Below, piece by piece: positions 53,501 through 59,296 of a DNA stretch of 64,000 nt (positions are counted from its first letter, which is position 1; each line of letters opens with the position of its first letter). The position numbers and the translations under genes are program-made. This DNA comes from CALFCX01 sp041650595 (GTDB taxonomy: Bacteria > Margulisbacteria > WOR-1 > JAKLHX01): contig JBAZKW010000002.1 of NCBI GenBank assembly GCA_041650595.1, forward strand, positions 1 to 64,000, read 5' to 3'. The notes under the pieces were generated by a model, which worked only from the letters and a program-made list of their open reading frames with translations, was not told the DNA's origin and ran no database searches.

Positions 53501-53734
53501 GTAATTTACAGGTATGCTTTCCCCTGCACCTGCTGCCAAAGGAACGTCATCTATCTTAAATTGAATTCTCTCGACACCCTGATCTGCAGCGGTCTGCGCG
53601 GCATCTCCTGTTCCTTGCGGCTGGACTGATTTCTCTCTTCCAGCCGCGGCAGGTGCCTTCCTTACGGACGGTTCCGTTTGCTCCGGCACTTTTGCGGTCG
53701 CTGCTACATTTATTTTTCCTATGCTGTCTGCCAT
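41564..53734 (-). CDS. Giant 4056-aa protein with an embedded SecA-like ATPase
   Basis: One uninterrupted frame, start preceded by AAGAGGTAAAATC, 4 bases after the 898-aa gene stop. It has no Sec signal. Residues 1-60 are Ala/Pro/Gln-rich; 60-1600 are mostly helical, with apolar stretches near 837-852 and 930-951. Residues about 1640-2230 resemble the SecA DEAD core: AEMGTGYGKSL (Walker A, Lys1702), VRDEPH (Asp1807-Glu1808), a crosslinking-domain-like insert (YLLLENGVVSPGKVLSGIDHQ), TGYTATPGR (1962-1970), GTGADFKGTG and QLKGRWGGR (2121-2129). Near 2743-2755 a JAB/JAMM-like HTH(x6)SxxD occurs; near 2999 HEIVE. Residues 3325-3530 are Ala/Gly-rich and apolar. The C terminus carries two similar helical units (about 3830 and 3945). 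Function unknown; ATP-driven protein handling is inference. Confidence 0.9.
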   Translation of the reverse strand: MADSIGKINVAATAKVPEQTEPSVRKAPAAAGREKSVQPQGTGDAAQTAADQGVERIQFKIDDVPLAAGAGESIPVNYLPELSPTSNIKLALAYAGWEKTSGYEGIVEKGEIPAGLTTDDIEGVIEVFSQGYYRTEPNFSLSKDEQGALVGAAKVSGLGADDYKVLYSVSNPLFSKISGQWHARLDALSKNEKLSEEARTVLIKVKNSLKIMKPGLSDENIAALKDLVQLIKNDPQKFGSSMYSFEPKEGEGEDVARFNKAMSVLSTVSFQIGVVTDLPPQSRINDPFTRTLGKSYGEGKDMALATSADIPKIKGADNYKLMLFKMTVFKSRTGELLECAQYFQVFETELASMITKHEKDLNEAQKPLGVINKSNKEMMVFLQGKIETASSNAISEDEKKKFNDELERISKDAEIGSQSDIKKAQTTFNALAALAGKIKESAAVRMMKSFSFLTDASIDNSFLDGIKQKHEGSKDFIRDAIGKSALRELGLQAKDITNYTEFVTNILTRDGGKWESLSVTVGEDLQTTRAKRILSAYFLTSQTEQKDLPVMTTILSVMPFLSTLSKIGSGIFQKGDISLGYGPANEGELFTYRSRLFRLKQAVGSIMNSDSENMSIYWYLALLGSEKNPALAVATRFSGQDALSKANSLDARTIGLIIDFLTDTKAKFTETDYRPLVEQMMKEGKMFFDPRQYDEWIPKLEALRDELQKSKGSVSVYTGPDADIKLKGESANTRECCRFLGQVLIDIFSVYGEADLKKDIFYSQMPFQSLDLTRLKFIDKNKTKQHQEVSVVPDRSGKGYEAPFGLLDTITDGVLDRPAGDLAYDVAVGGTWEATKMVGQLAVVAPQISIIFAGMIRETEGYVEDLIACRLDPGNKTKELDLKQKGQALAAKLGQMTGMMGAYSYSLKVWFSDLINIFSKDPKNITDDDISKMVGSFMVFAPFAIGIANRWYGMGRQVGRKAVGLDGLATNWGLYYTPVELMDRLTKWCERTGLGQKLGIRKYIADHMGNVIKEYNSLMKKAGQPVDDFVDVAWEKSVGRMRTAGWTLADYKRDAVDWMHKSLGRAAVIPDSVRFFFGEFLTTKALGQAQGRFYMWVDRVQKRGRNAAADKLKGLDKNEVNKNCVYFYGERILFLDGDGKIIKKDKAQEIMMQVDSIYLGEMEKKARDTLGRLDPVIIDYYLDQYIAKNQALFEKTEKLVKNAGSSMTDSQVTAEARRIWRERLEGEIRQTVADMCLGEATREQRLPLRALEDLKEDFGKGIPAEAKKLQDRIIALSRGKNPDQKEIDAARNEMEALIQKMTGKEYWANVYQKVVSDTQALYGNDPKGQIKAMLELIADLNKQIESFAKMTGRERVLMPFASDKLDLIRDCEAWTRAGVARDEIGRRIQDRAERSVRQKGGSVEDMTVILQREVRKYASLAISDRLASQQHASSVIEFETQKNGDISLSVKQGSLDIDPEVAKFIKESKDALSAAGISRVEYYASAAQEGQETMAVRPGADGKDVLVIFANAFQATPPAENGLEIRHEGKASDPLRNLLSDAIRQRQAEKKQIGPSQPGQAISSMDEMARFMEGKPIDPRTSEAQREMIPTEVENVAKYTLAQVGTITIDQTISIQSEWEKIKTDYSKIAEQRRSAIEAGADPSNVPDVPTALKQRFAVLAWRVANQQFGFNMSQAQLEAIFIPHQSGKIESVAEMGTGYGKSLPEVFRCIYLNLSTGMPVRMTSWADNLVEQLYQDNFKPICESLGIEVGRVSASMRENVAEKKEQYSKQIVLSEESERAFNEIGNLQGHTAETRFGPMRYLLVRDEPHVAQGQNYSVQLLGQNAQALSPVREAIDFVSRQMREGVDFTIKDKRAQLYEPTKAGKEKLDRLSEEQRKIVDTVIKLKYCMDINIDFRVDRENNIYLLLENGVVSPGKVLSGIDHQVLSMLNKIVPGASGEDAFQFDSNMLLNLDALYNRLSTGYTATPGRMHDPRTQIYTLNAPPMGMSTDKGLFFVKDSQTRDSFVVEQIAQNRRAKPDAPVLVFFQNDAEALEFQRRLIEAGQVKAGDSQLISADTLEAELRKRTQQWGDWPEIAHELVKQAKDKGVNICTLMVGTGADFKGTGYGYICLGTDPGLETQLKGRWGGRRTPHDVEYMQLISLEVGTDKKPKDNFMAANAGEAELTFIRQQTEANSGRLLITGTELIDYYHYLQVLGEESFRNNFVASSRHSSMVFNAIFKPFIEFGRGVQEAKTVEEAAWTVIEQVLRNAGLSEKQIEGAKNEYLKKMEATLKKNPQNIIGLKKELMDVYNEQFKLISKRLNELRAQGLLPSEIGHHVGAIMGQASSQLLEGCLKKLSLQEVLGNITVQLEINGQPQTVSLRDVMEGRMHYYRQQRLANTLLVFGQSRAQTVETTAGPIQDVETRRENQVGSLPEVVPEQSVGRQPRRSVDQVSPQQKLRDIRDTLKDACPRYLVDGNVVQLETVLALVNQQRATEILTELERFMAEKPGRIPVVNLTRSRDGSQSIIVRQTRKDETRDLVSAGRIDLKGQSVDDLTEEQCEKIFEDFLRGLAPKGVEGQKAGTKWTMSSFDENGATLTPSFQEVVKGRDGSVSLVINHDNRPVVLFDSSNLEALSRSASSSHELGFELPSRLVLSADPQDAKHFIVTGIEQPNTMLVCEDRQAVYEIGNILTRYQNGLIDFQKLNSELAKYKSKYKIFKMNGGQYERAIEFDPSNIEAVSARDTSGTLPSFNKRVAGKSAHTHIEGPQPSVQDLQAAVRSGAGTDIDVITHFDSSTGGTNLTLILTGNNGSVGTRQIADQSQIAAEASAGTAPQTPAPEIRQAVINKASVQLRSILMKRSPTEADLLKVFGDCGCNESEKAKIRTILGLPSATGAHNGAIVSREAMEELISRSRDMRDTEKGIITKTLDNLDSSRLLPEGIREAMERGDISIKIADKGMIGNTGSDAVYVIDPEGKVTIFLSESVLKKNAFERLMGTVFRDFSEKRFIDRASRTLGHEIVEVKAFICTAIKGDPRFVAAVDSHIIAKQLENFIGAKQLRVSAKAMPKQETAAADATAPVQGQKPAQDAAGASRVVITSTGMMLREAVTGEGQTTYEVMEGKSPSGIMLTPDGKLMHRDSQREVSIFEIGGELFARAQDNSLVLKFDRSLKAADGSAGDWTDATAFRDKLTNETKGFALSAGSFVLIGSLVDNVFKAASGKCTGVVKMDDLGPKMRNTLIKAGYVDGNGNINDKKELSKSGLEKDLGSQGFAKEEIDRALIELEEHQKISAVTVWNDAKSNLEGITVFTGQVKGIEAIRKIGVKSFADVQKMAHGAGDFVFIYGSARNWKTGQDALIGTGDIGGFITGSKLAVLFPPKYRGAMSLALGLAGAKIGGEGVKKLAEKYQALGESAVFAALADVSILNSWANPAEWAARLIPADSVPGQIAQGAAATVLTAGEMKLLERLTGKALPATRIIAPVFIAAYGLEQGKAQDGNMTRGTIGLAKSMAVGGGIGLWTYGMSGGPIGITIAGLAYDAGLGLAIINENAKVYDLVKQAKLTEEEANRKAGLKDALNGWVAPLSGDQMEPFSLEEIGKMYPMMSDLQKKNIQIISGLRFMCPLFETRSRVEDKFGFPLEIKEEGLGNDFNKIDSMFREGLTPAEEERVLDGLIPNWRYLLSKESGQREKFSNRFPTIWKKCNTVSEYITKLDSGLVHPRNIVDEYLKISEQNPAADTTKTVPPNRFWESTAVPRPELTQEDISEITAKALEFSAWQTDFIQKFGSPKTKAFIEKVFANGTSMTQQQMSEAVKDAATNFMTLENMATADTERKNLDKIGFPANIPLQALRNLPNLWSQVREVLSRDGVLRRACFDAGIENLADLEKADEKVFGSVVSLAISRILVNERGQDYKPGEMPVLLTQGDIKKMAEIYRSIKERDQAMSEKTLKRIASNTDDNFRVAVCDLRQHPALLQEVIAVLDKKNALKPALRECGLNMDEDVAKLSDKKLEEVVTLATGWLLAGNNMPVSKKKWHLIEHTEFNIPYIDKSIASVLANPDRIKGYFDTKSVRVVPMITP

Positions 53735-53738
53735 GATT

Positions 53739-56435
53739 TTACCTCTTGGGCCCCTCGAGCTCTTCTATGTATTTCTTGTCTATCGTCATTGATTGAAGGC
53801 TTATTACACTGTCAAGAGCTTTACGCAAAGTCCCTTCGCCGTCATCGAGTTGTACCATGCCGTCAAGCTTGTCAAGCCATGCGCATGATTTCTCGTTGTC
53901 TTCCTTCTCAAAAGAAGTGCTGACCACGGTCATCAGTATCAGGCAGGCCTTGCGTGATTCATCAGCAAACCTGTCGGCTTCGGCAGGATCTTTTGTCATT
54001 GCTCCGGCGGCATCTTCAAACATCTGTCCGGCCATCGCGGATATTTTCATCATCTTTATCTTGTCCTCTCTGCTGCAATCCTCTTTTCCTGTTTCCCTTA
54101 TAAGTCTCGCCAGCTCCTTGCAGTTATACTGCTCGATCAGTGATTTAACCGCGGTTATCGCCTGGTGAGCAGCTTCCTTGCGGGCCAGCCGCCAATCGTC
54201 CGGCTTGCCGCTTTCCGTTATCTCCATCTTTCTTGTAAAGGCATCTGCCACATCGAGCAGTTCATTCCTTTTTTCATCGTCCCCGCAGAGGACCGCCAGC
54301 TGCTTTACCATGGCCGCGGTCTTATCATCGGTCTCTGTCTTAGCCCTGGCTTCTGAGATCAGCCTCGAGGCCGCCATCCTGTGCTCTATATCCGGTACCG
54401 CTTGACCCTGAGCCGCCGCCTTTTTTGTGGCGTCCGTTTGCATATTGTATTCCATCAGGCTCCCAAGGAATCCTTCGTTTATGAACCCGCTTTTTGCAAC
54501 CATGGGATCAAAATTCGCCGGGTTATCAAGCCCGGGGATCCTTTCGGAGAGCATTCCCTGAATCGTTGTGATCGCCTGGATCGCTGTTTTCTGCTCAAAT
54601 TCTTCCATGCCATTTTGTTTGCTGCTCAATAACCTGGTATTGCCTTTCTTGTCTGATAAGACCGCAAAATAGCGGAGTTTTGGTGCCTTGTCTTCCTTCT
54701 GCGGCTCGCTTCCCCAATACAAAGATATTTTGTATTCCCCGTTCTTTACTTGTTCGACGGTAATATCTTCAGGCTGCGGCACCGGAGGCTTTTTTCCCGC
54801 CGCATTGGCTTCTGCTTTAGGTTTGAAATCCGCGTATTCCTGGAGAAAGATCGTATATTGCTCGTTTATTTTGGCAACCGTCGCCGCATCAAGGACCGCA
54901 TTGCCCTTCACTCCTATATATGCCTCCTTAAAATTAAGGAGGGCCTCCATTAACGCCGGATCGAACCTGTTCGCCTCTCTGCCTAAAATAAGCCTGAATG
55001 ATATATCCGCCTTTTCGCCGTCTGTTTCAACGGCGTCCTGCAGGCCGAAAACCGGGACAGGCATATTTTTCCCCATATCCGTCAGAGCTTCAAGCCTCTT
55101 CCATAATTCCGCGTCTATTTGTTTATAAAGCGGTTTTTCCGCATCCTTCAATCCTTCTCCCTTTTTCAGTTTTTTTGCTATTATCCTGACCTCACCAATC
55201 CCTTCAATATTTATTGTATTGTTGTCGTCCACCTTTATCCCAAGATCACTGAATTTTGGGTCGGACTCCATCTTCCGAAACATTTCTACCAATCTTTTTT
55301 CTGCATCCCTGTTATTGGTGTCGATCACTACAAGCGCCCCTGAGACATTCATATATTTGTTTTTATCTTCATCACCCGGGGCCGGAGTGTACCCTGCCCC
55401 GACCATATTGCTCTTTGTTTCTTTGATCTGCGCTGCCATTTCCGCGAGCAAAAGATCTTCGGGTTTTTCGGCGCCTTTCACCTTAATATCTCCGGTTTTA
55501 GCTTCTATCCTTCTAGTCGCTTCCGCAGGCAGCGAGATAAAAACAGACTTGTCCTTTATCTCCTGTAACAACCCCCACATCATTTCCCCGTTAAGCGACT
55601 TTGACTGCGCCCATGACTGGACCTGTGTTTTATCAGCTTTGAATAACTGTCCCGCGTTTACTCCGAGTATCTGAAGTATGTCACCGTTTGCACCGGAAAC
55701 ATCCACTTTTATCCCTTTTATCATTTTTTCGAACGATTTAATTACCTCTTCATTAGGGTTCTCTGACAACTGTTTGTACTCCGGATCTTTTTTGGCAATC
55801 TCCATCGAGCGCCTTAAATTTTCTTCCGCTGCGTTGGCTTCCAGAGCCATGTAGATCTCAGCCTGCGCCTTATTTTCTTCAGGAACTCTTTGGACTACTT
55901 CCTGCAATTTTTCTCTCTGTTCAGGTTTTATTTGATCCATCTCTTTTCTTGCCATCTTGACGGCTTCGGCGTTAACGGCCTGTTGGAACTGCTTTAGCAG
56001 CCGCTGTTGAAGCGACCGGGGCAATTTGCCGTCGGACGGGTCTATATTCCTTTCTATATTGCACTTTTTCATCTGGTCTTTATATTTTTTTACCGCAGGC
56101 ATCAGATCGTCCCATGAATATTTCTTTGAAGAGGAATAATTATCCAGATATCCCAGCTTGCCCAGGATGTGCGCGTACAAGCTGCGTGACAGCTCAAAGG
56201 TCTTTACTTCAGCCGGAGAAAGTTTTATTTCTTTAGAAAGATCTTGCCCGCATCCGGAAACAAAATTTATTACGGCCTGCCTGTCAGCTTCCGGTACGAT
56301 AGAAATGCCCTTTACCGCCGAAAACAGCGCGGAGGAATACTGCCCGGCGTTTTGCGGGTTTTGGTCGACTCTGGCAGTCTGGGCAGAAGCGATATATGGC
56401 AGCATGGCTGCAGAGGAAACACCACCTATGGCCAT
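53739..56435 (-). CDS. Unknown 898-aa helical protein of the giant-gene cluster
   Basis: I do not recognise this protein. The start is preceded by GGAGGTGCATTAAG. The first 35 residues are rich in small apolar and Gln/Asn residues (GGVSSAAMLPYIASAQ) but lack the basic end of a Sec signal. Residues 90-350 are charged helices with coiled-coil character (ARKEMDQIKPEQREKLQEVVQRV). A beta-containing region near 365-450 includes VSGALVVIDTNNRDAEKRLVEMF. A later domain near 580-640 (YKISLYWGSEPQ, LRYFAVLSDKKGN) precedes more helices, ending in a Cys-containing part. It lies between the 781-aa and 4056-aa genes with short gaps, so the three are likely co-produced and may form one complex. Confidence 0.85.
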   Translation of the reverse strand: MAIGGVSSAAMLPYIASAQTARVDQNPQNAGQYSSALFSAVKGISIVPEADRQAVINFVSGCGQDLSKEIKLSPAEVKTFELSRSLYAHILGKLGYLDNYSSSKKYSWDDLMPAVKKYKDQMKKCNIERNIDPSDGKLPRSLQQRLLKQFQQAVNAEAVKMARKEMDQIKPEQREKLQEVVQRVPEENKAQAEIYMALEANAAEENLRRSMEIAKKDPEYKQLSENPNEEVIKSFEKMIKGIKVDVSGANGDILQILGVNAGQLFKADKTQVQSWAQSKSLNGEMMWGLLQEIKDKSVFISLPAEATRRIEAKTGDIKVKGAEKPEDLLLAEMAAQIKETKSNMVGAGYTPAPGDEDKNKYMNVSGALVVIDTNNRDAEKRLVEMFRKMESDPKFSDLGIKVDDNNTINIEGIGEVRIIAKKLKKGEGLKDAEKPLYKQIDAELWKRLEALTDMGKNMPVPVFGLQDAVETDGEKADISFRLILGREANRFDPALMEALLNFKEAYIGVKGNAVLDAATVAKINEQYTIFLQEYADFKPKAEANAAGKKPPVPQPEDITVEQVKNGEYKISLYWGSEPQKEDKAPKLRYFAVLSDKKGNTRLLSSKQNGMEEFEQKTAIQAITTIQGMLSERIPGLDNPANFDPMVAKSGFINEGFLGSLMEYNMQTDATKKAAAQGQAVPDIEHRMAASRLISEARAKTETDDKTAAMVKQLAVLCGDDEKRNELLDVADAFTRKMEITESGKPDDWRLARKEAAHQAITAVKSLIEQYNCKELARLIRETGKEDCSREDKIKMMKISAMAGQMFEDAAGAMTKDPAEADRFADESRKACLILMTVVSTSFEKEDNEKSCAWLDKLDGMVQLDDGEGTLRKALDSVISLQSMTIDKKYIEELEGPKR

Positions 56436-56464
56436 CTTAATGCACCTCCGGTCTTTTAAAGACT

Positions 56465-58810
56465 CTATGCGGCAACGCCTGGCATCGTCAACACTTTGAC
56501 CATCGCGTCGTATTTTTCTAATGCTACTTTAGCGTAATTCCCTTTTTGATCATCCGGTAGATTTAATATCTTTTTTTCTTCATCAGTTAATCCTTTAAGC
56601 TTTTCCGATATGCTTGAAGTATTTATCTCGGCTGTTTGGAGCACATTAAGGATGCTGTTCTGCAGCTCAACAAGGGCTTGCGCTCTGCTTCCGGCAAGCT
56701 GTTTCATTACACCGTCTGCTTTTTGTTCCAGCAGTTTTTGGTAAAGGGGATCCGTTACTTGAAGAAGTTTCTTTTCGTTATCGCTAGCCTTTGGCCTGTC
56801 TATCCCTCCAGTCAACGCTCCAAGATACTCTTCGAGACCTATAGCGCTTTCCCCTATCTTTTGCTGAATTGCCTGTGCAATAATATTCAGTTGCTTGTCA
56901 TCAAATTCTTTTATTGCACCAATAAAGCCTTCTTTGCTTATTTTCCCGATCGCGGTTTGCATATCTTTCGCTCCAAAAGGCTCCATTATGGGGCCTGACG
57001 GATCACAAACAGCAATAAATAGTTCTATCATTTTTTTTGCGTTTGGTTCGACCACGGAACCTTTCTGAGATTTGAAATAATCCGATGTCTCTTTGCGTTG
57101 ATCTGCCGTTAACGATCGAACATCCGTTAATATCCTATTGGGATCGGTCACTTTCCCGTTCTTATAATCATCAAACAATGCCACCTTTTTTTCGCCTTCT
57201 TTGTCAGGGGTCGCGTCCACAGGTTTTTTCGGTGCTGGGGTTATACCCGGGGTCGGGGATACTCCAGTTCCCGCCGATCCCCCGCTTTCTTCTGCAGGCA
57301 ACTGTATTTCGCCTTTCATCAAGGAATCTATGTTCTTTGTGATATAAGTAAGGATCTTTTGTATTTCTGGATCACCGGAACTTAACGGTTTCTCTGATTT
57401 GAATATTTTCACGATCTTATCTTTAAGCGTTTTACCGACATACTCATCTACAAGCTTATCTTTCTGATCCTCAAATCCAGCACCTGGCTTGGTTGGATCA
57501 ATCATATTTTTGGCAACTTTTTCATCATAAAGTTTTTTTAACTCTCCTGTGTTCTGTTGCACAAGTTGTTGCATATACTTTTTCATCTTTACAGTCAAAG
57601 TAGCCTGCTTGTCAGATTTGAGCTGCCCTATCATCTCGTCAAATCGTCGTTCCGCATCGGCTCGGCTAACTTTCCCATCATTTTTCTTTACTATCCCATC
57701 TACAATCGAATTCCTATCTTTAGCATCCGATATCCCCATCATCTCAAATTGTTCTGACAAAACACCCACATAATCGTCGCTGGTCAGACTTTCTGTCGGT
57801 ATTTTCTCGGCTTCAGCACGAAGCAATGAATTCCGAATAAGAGACAACATTGTCGATGCTTTGGCCATTTCACCCTGCAACCCTCTCGCTTTGATCATCT
57901 GCTCAGCCCCATCAAACATCTTTTGTGTTATATCCTGTCCTTCAACAGTAAGAATGGTCTTAGATATGTCTTCATTCAATTTCTTTGACTTATCCACTCC
58001 ACTCGCACCCTCCCCAACCCCCTGCTTCTCCTCTACCCCCCCCATCTCCTCTGCCCCATACAGGCCATTCATGTCCATTTTGTATTCCGAAGCCAAAGCG
58101 AGCGCGACAAGAGTGTTTTGCCGTTGCTCTTCACTGGCGTTCTCGTAATTTTTGCCGTTGTTTATTTTTGCGCAAATAGCGTCAAGAATATGTCTTAGTT
58201 CGGTAGCCTTTTTTCCTAGCATCACTGCCGCCTTTTCGTAAGCTTCCTCATTGTTCTTGCTGGCCTGCCAGCCCTTAAGGATAGCGTCTTTTATTTGGTT
58301 AAAATCAGAAGCATTTACTCTAACAAACTTTCCGCCGTCTTTGTTGTAAAGCTTGGCTACGCGCACAAGTTCCGCAGGATCCTTCGGATCAAGCTGTGCC
58401 ATTTGCATAAAGGTATCAACGTTTTTGAAGAATTCTTCAATGTCGGCTTCGATGATAGTAGTGTCTTCTTTCGATGATCTTCCATCGGCTTTGTCTATTT
58501 TCATGCTGTAAGCTATAAGGTCAAATAGTTGGCGGGTTATGGTGCTTTTAGCGTTTTGCAGCTGTTCATATGTGACGCCGTTTTTAAAATCAAGGCCTTC
58601 GGGACTGCCTCCAAAGGTATTCATAAATAAAATGACGCCCTTTGCTCCGGCCGCTCCAGCTCCCGAAGGAGCTACGGCTGCTCTTTCTTTTATTGTAGGG
58701 TCTTCAACTTTAGAATCACTTCTCGGTTGCGGAGCTGGCTGCGGTGCTGCCGGCGCCTGAGGACTTCCTGTTACTGGTACTTTTTGTATCGCTGTTGTTT
58801 CTACTGCCAT
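56465..58810 (-). CDS. Unknown 781-aa helical protein of the giant-gene cluster
   Basis: I do not recognise this protein. The ATG at 58810 has AAAGGAGGGG upstream. Residues 1-60 are Ala/Pro/Gln-rich and probably disordered (SPQAPAAPQPAPQPRSD), much like the start of the 4056-aa protein. The remainder is nearly all charged helix. Segments include FDLIAYSMKIDKADG (near 100) and repeated DG/DPSG-type turns, and a Pro/Gly linker near 535-560 (GTGVSPTPGITPAPKK) splits it into two helical halves. No enzyme motif is seen. It is followed 29 bases later by the 898-aa gene. A structural or scaffold partner of the giant protein is a guess from context. Confidence 0.85.
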   Translation of the reverse strand: MAVETTAIQKVPVTGSPQAPAAPQPAPQPRSDSKVEDPTIKERAAVAPSGAGAAGAKGVILFMNTFGGSPEGLDFKNGVTYEQLQNAKSTITRQLFDLIAYSMKIDKADGRSSKEDTTIIEADIEEFFKNVDTFMQMAQLDPKDPAELVRVAKLYNKDGGKFVRVNASDFNQIKDAILKGWQASKNNEEAYEKAAVMLGKKATELRHILDAICAKINNGKNYENASEEQRQNTLVALALASEYKMDMNGLYGAEEMGGVEEKQGVGEGASGVDKSKKLNEDISKTILTVEGQDITQKMFDGAEQMIKARGLQGEMAKASTMLSLIRNSLLRAEAEKIPTESLTSDDYVGVLSEQFEMMGISDAKDRNSIVDGIVKKNDGKVSRADAERRFDEMIGQLKSDKQATLTVKMKKYMQQLVQQNTGELKKLYDEKVAKNMIDPTKPGAGFEDQKDKLVDEYVGKTLKDKIVKIFKSEKPLSSGDPEIQKILTYITKNIDSLMKGEIQLPAEESGGSAGTGVSPTPGITPAPKKPVDATPDKEGEKKVALFDDYKNGKVTDPNRILTDVRSLTADQRKETSDYFKSQKGSVVEPNAKKMIELFIAVCDPSGPIMEPFGAKDMQTAIGKISKEGFIGAIKEFDDKQLNIIAQAIQQKIGESAIGLEEYLGALTGGIDRPKASDNEKKLLQVTDPLYQKLLEQKADGVMKQLAGSRAQALVELQNSILNVLQTAEINTSSISEKLKGLTDEEKKILNLPDDQKGNYAKVALEKYDAMVKVLTMPGVAA

Positions 58811-58825
58811 CTTAATCCCCTCCTT

Positions 58826-59044
58826 TTAATTTGTTCCCAAAAATACTACCGCCATGAACTCCTGCGGCATGGAATATTCTTCCGCGCTATATATAGAGTC
58901 ATTGTCGTCAAACCCGGCCATTAAAGAGGGCTTCTCCCCTCCCATATATATATCGTCATTTTTCTGCTTGTATTGCTCCAAAATTTCGCACAAGATCGCC
59001 TCGTTTTCAGCCCTTACGTCCAGCTCTTTGTTGTCTTCGCACAT
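58826..59044 (-). CDS. Small acidic protein (72 aa), first of the giant-gene operon
   Basis: Start supported by AAGGAG nine bases upstream; it ends 15 bases before the 781-aa gene. The protein is strongly acidic (EDNKELDVRAENEAILCEILEQ; FDDNDSIYSAEEY) with one helix in the first half and an apolar end (MAVVFLGTN). I do not recognise it. Size, charge and position suggest an adaptor or chaperone for the large downstream proteins, but that is only inference. Confidence 0.7.
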   Translation of the reverse strand: MCEDNKELDVRAENEAILCEILEQYKQKNDDIYMGGEKPSLMAGFDDNDSIYSAEEYSMPQEFMAVVFLGTN

Positions 59045-59067
59045 TGTTTTTCTCCTTTCAGTCCTCT

Positions 59068-59115
59068 AAAAAGGGGGAGCGGCATGCCTGTTGTTAATGC
59101 CGCCCCCTCTTTTTA
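59068..59115. terminator. Bidirectional terminator-like hairpin before the giant-gene operon
   Basis: GGGGG(AG)CGGCAT (59073-59085) pairs with ATGCCGCCCCC (59097-59107), with T runs on both strands. On the minus strand it lies about 190 bases after the protease gene stop and about 25 bases before the 72-aa gene, so it either ends the protease transcript or acts as a leader attenuator. Confidence 0.75.
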
Positions 59116-59182
59116 CTTACAAACAAAAAATCGAATTCAACAGGCAAGCCTTCGATTCTTTGTGACGCTCTCTTTTGGCGCT

Positions 59183-59211
59183 CTAGTATATAGTCGTTCC
59201 CGGGGTGTCAA
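59183..59211 (-). promoter_or_regulatory. Probable promoter of the giant-gene operon
   Basis: TTGACA (59206-59211) with TACTAG (59183-59188, spacing 17) or TATACT (59185-59190, spacing 15) on the minus strand. A transcript from here carries a leader of about 130 bases containing the hairpin at 59073-59107. Confidence 0.55.
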
Positions 59212-59296
59212 AACTTGCATCAAAAAGTGGCGAAAGAAAGGTCTATAAGAGGTCCACAAGACGAGAGATAACTATGAGATTTGCGATGTTCTTGTT

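Noticed and set aside
41564..53734. The giant gene as an artefact of joined or frameshifted genes
   Set aside because: It is a single open frame with consistent codon use, a ribosome site only at the start and motifs in order, so I accept it as one gene.
55377..55410. VGAGYTPAP peptide in the 898-aa protein as another REP-like palindrome
   Set aside because: The peptide is similar to VGAGFKPAP, but the DNA is only a poor palindrome and differs from the 14045 and 35756 copies at many positions.
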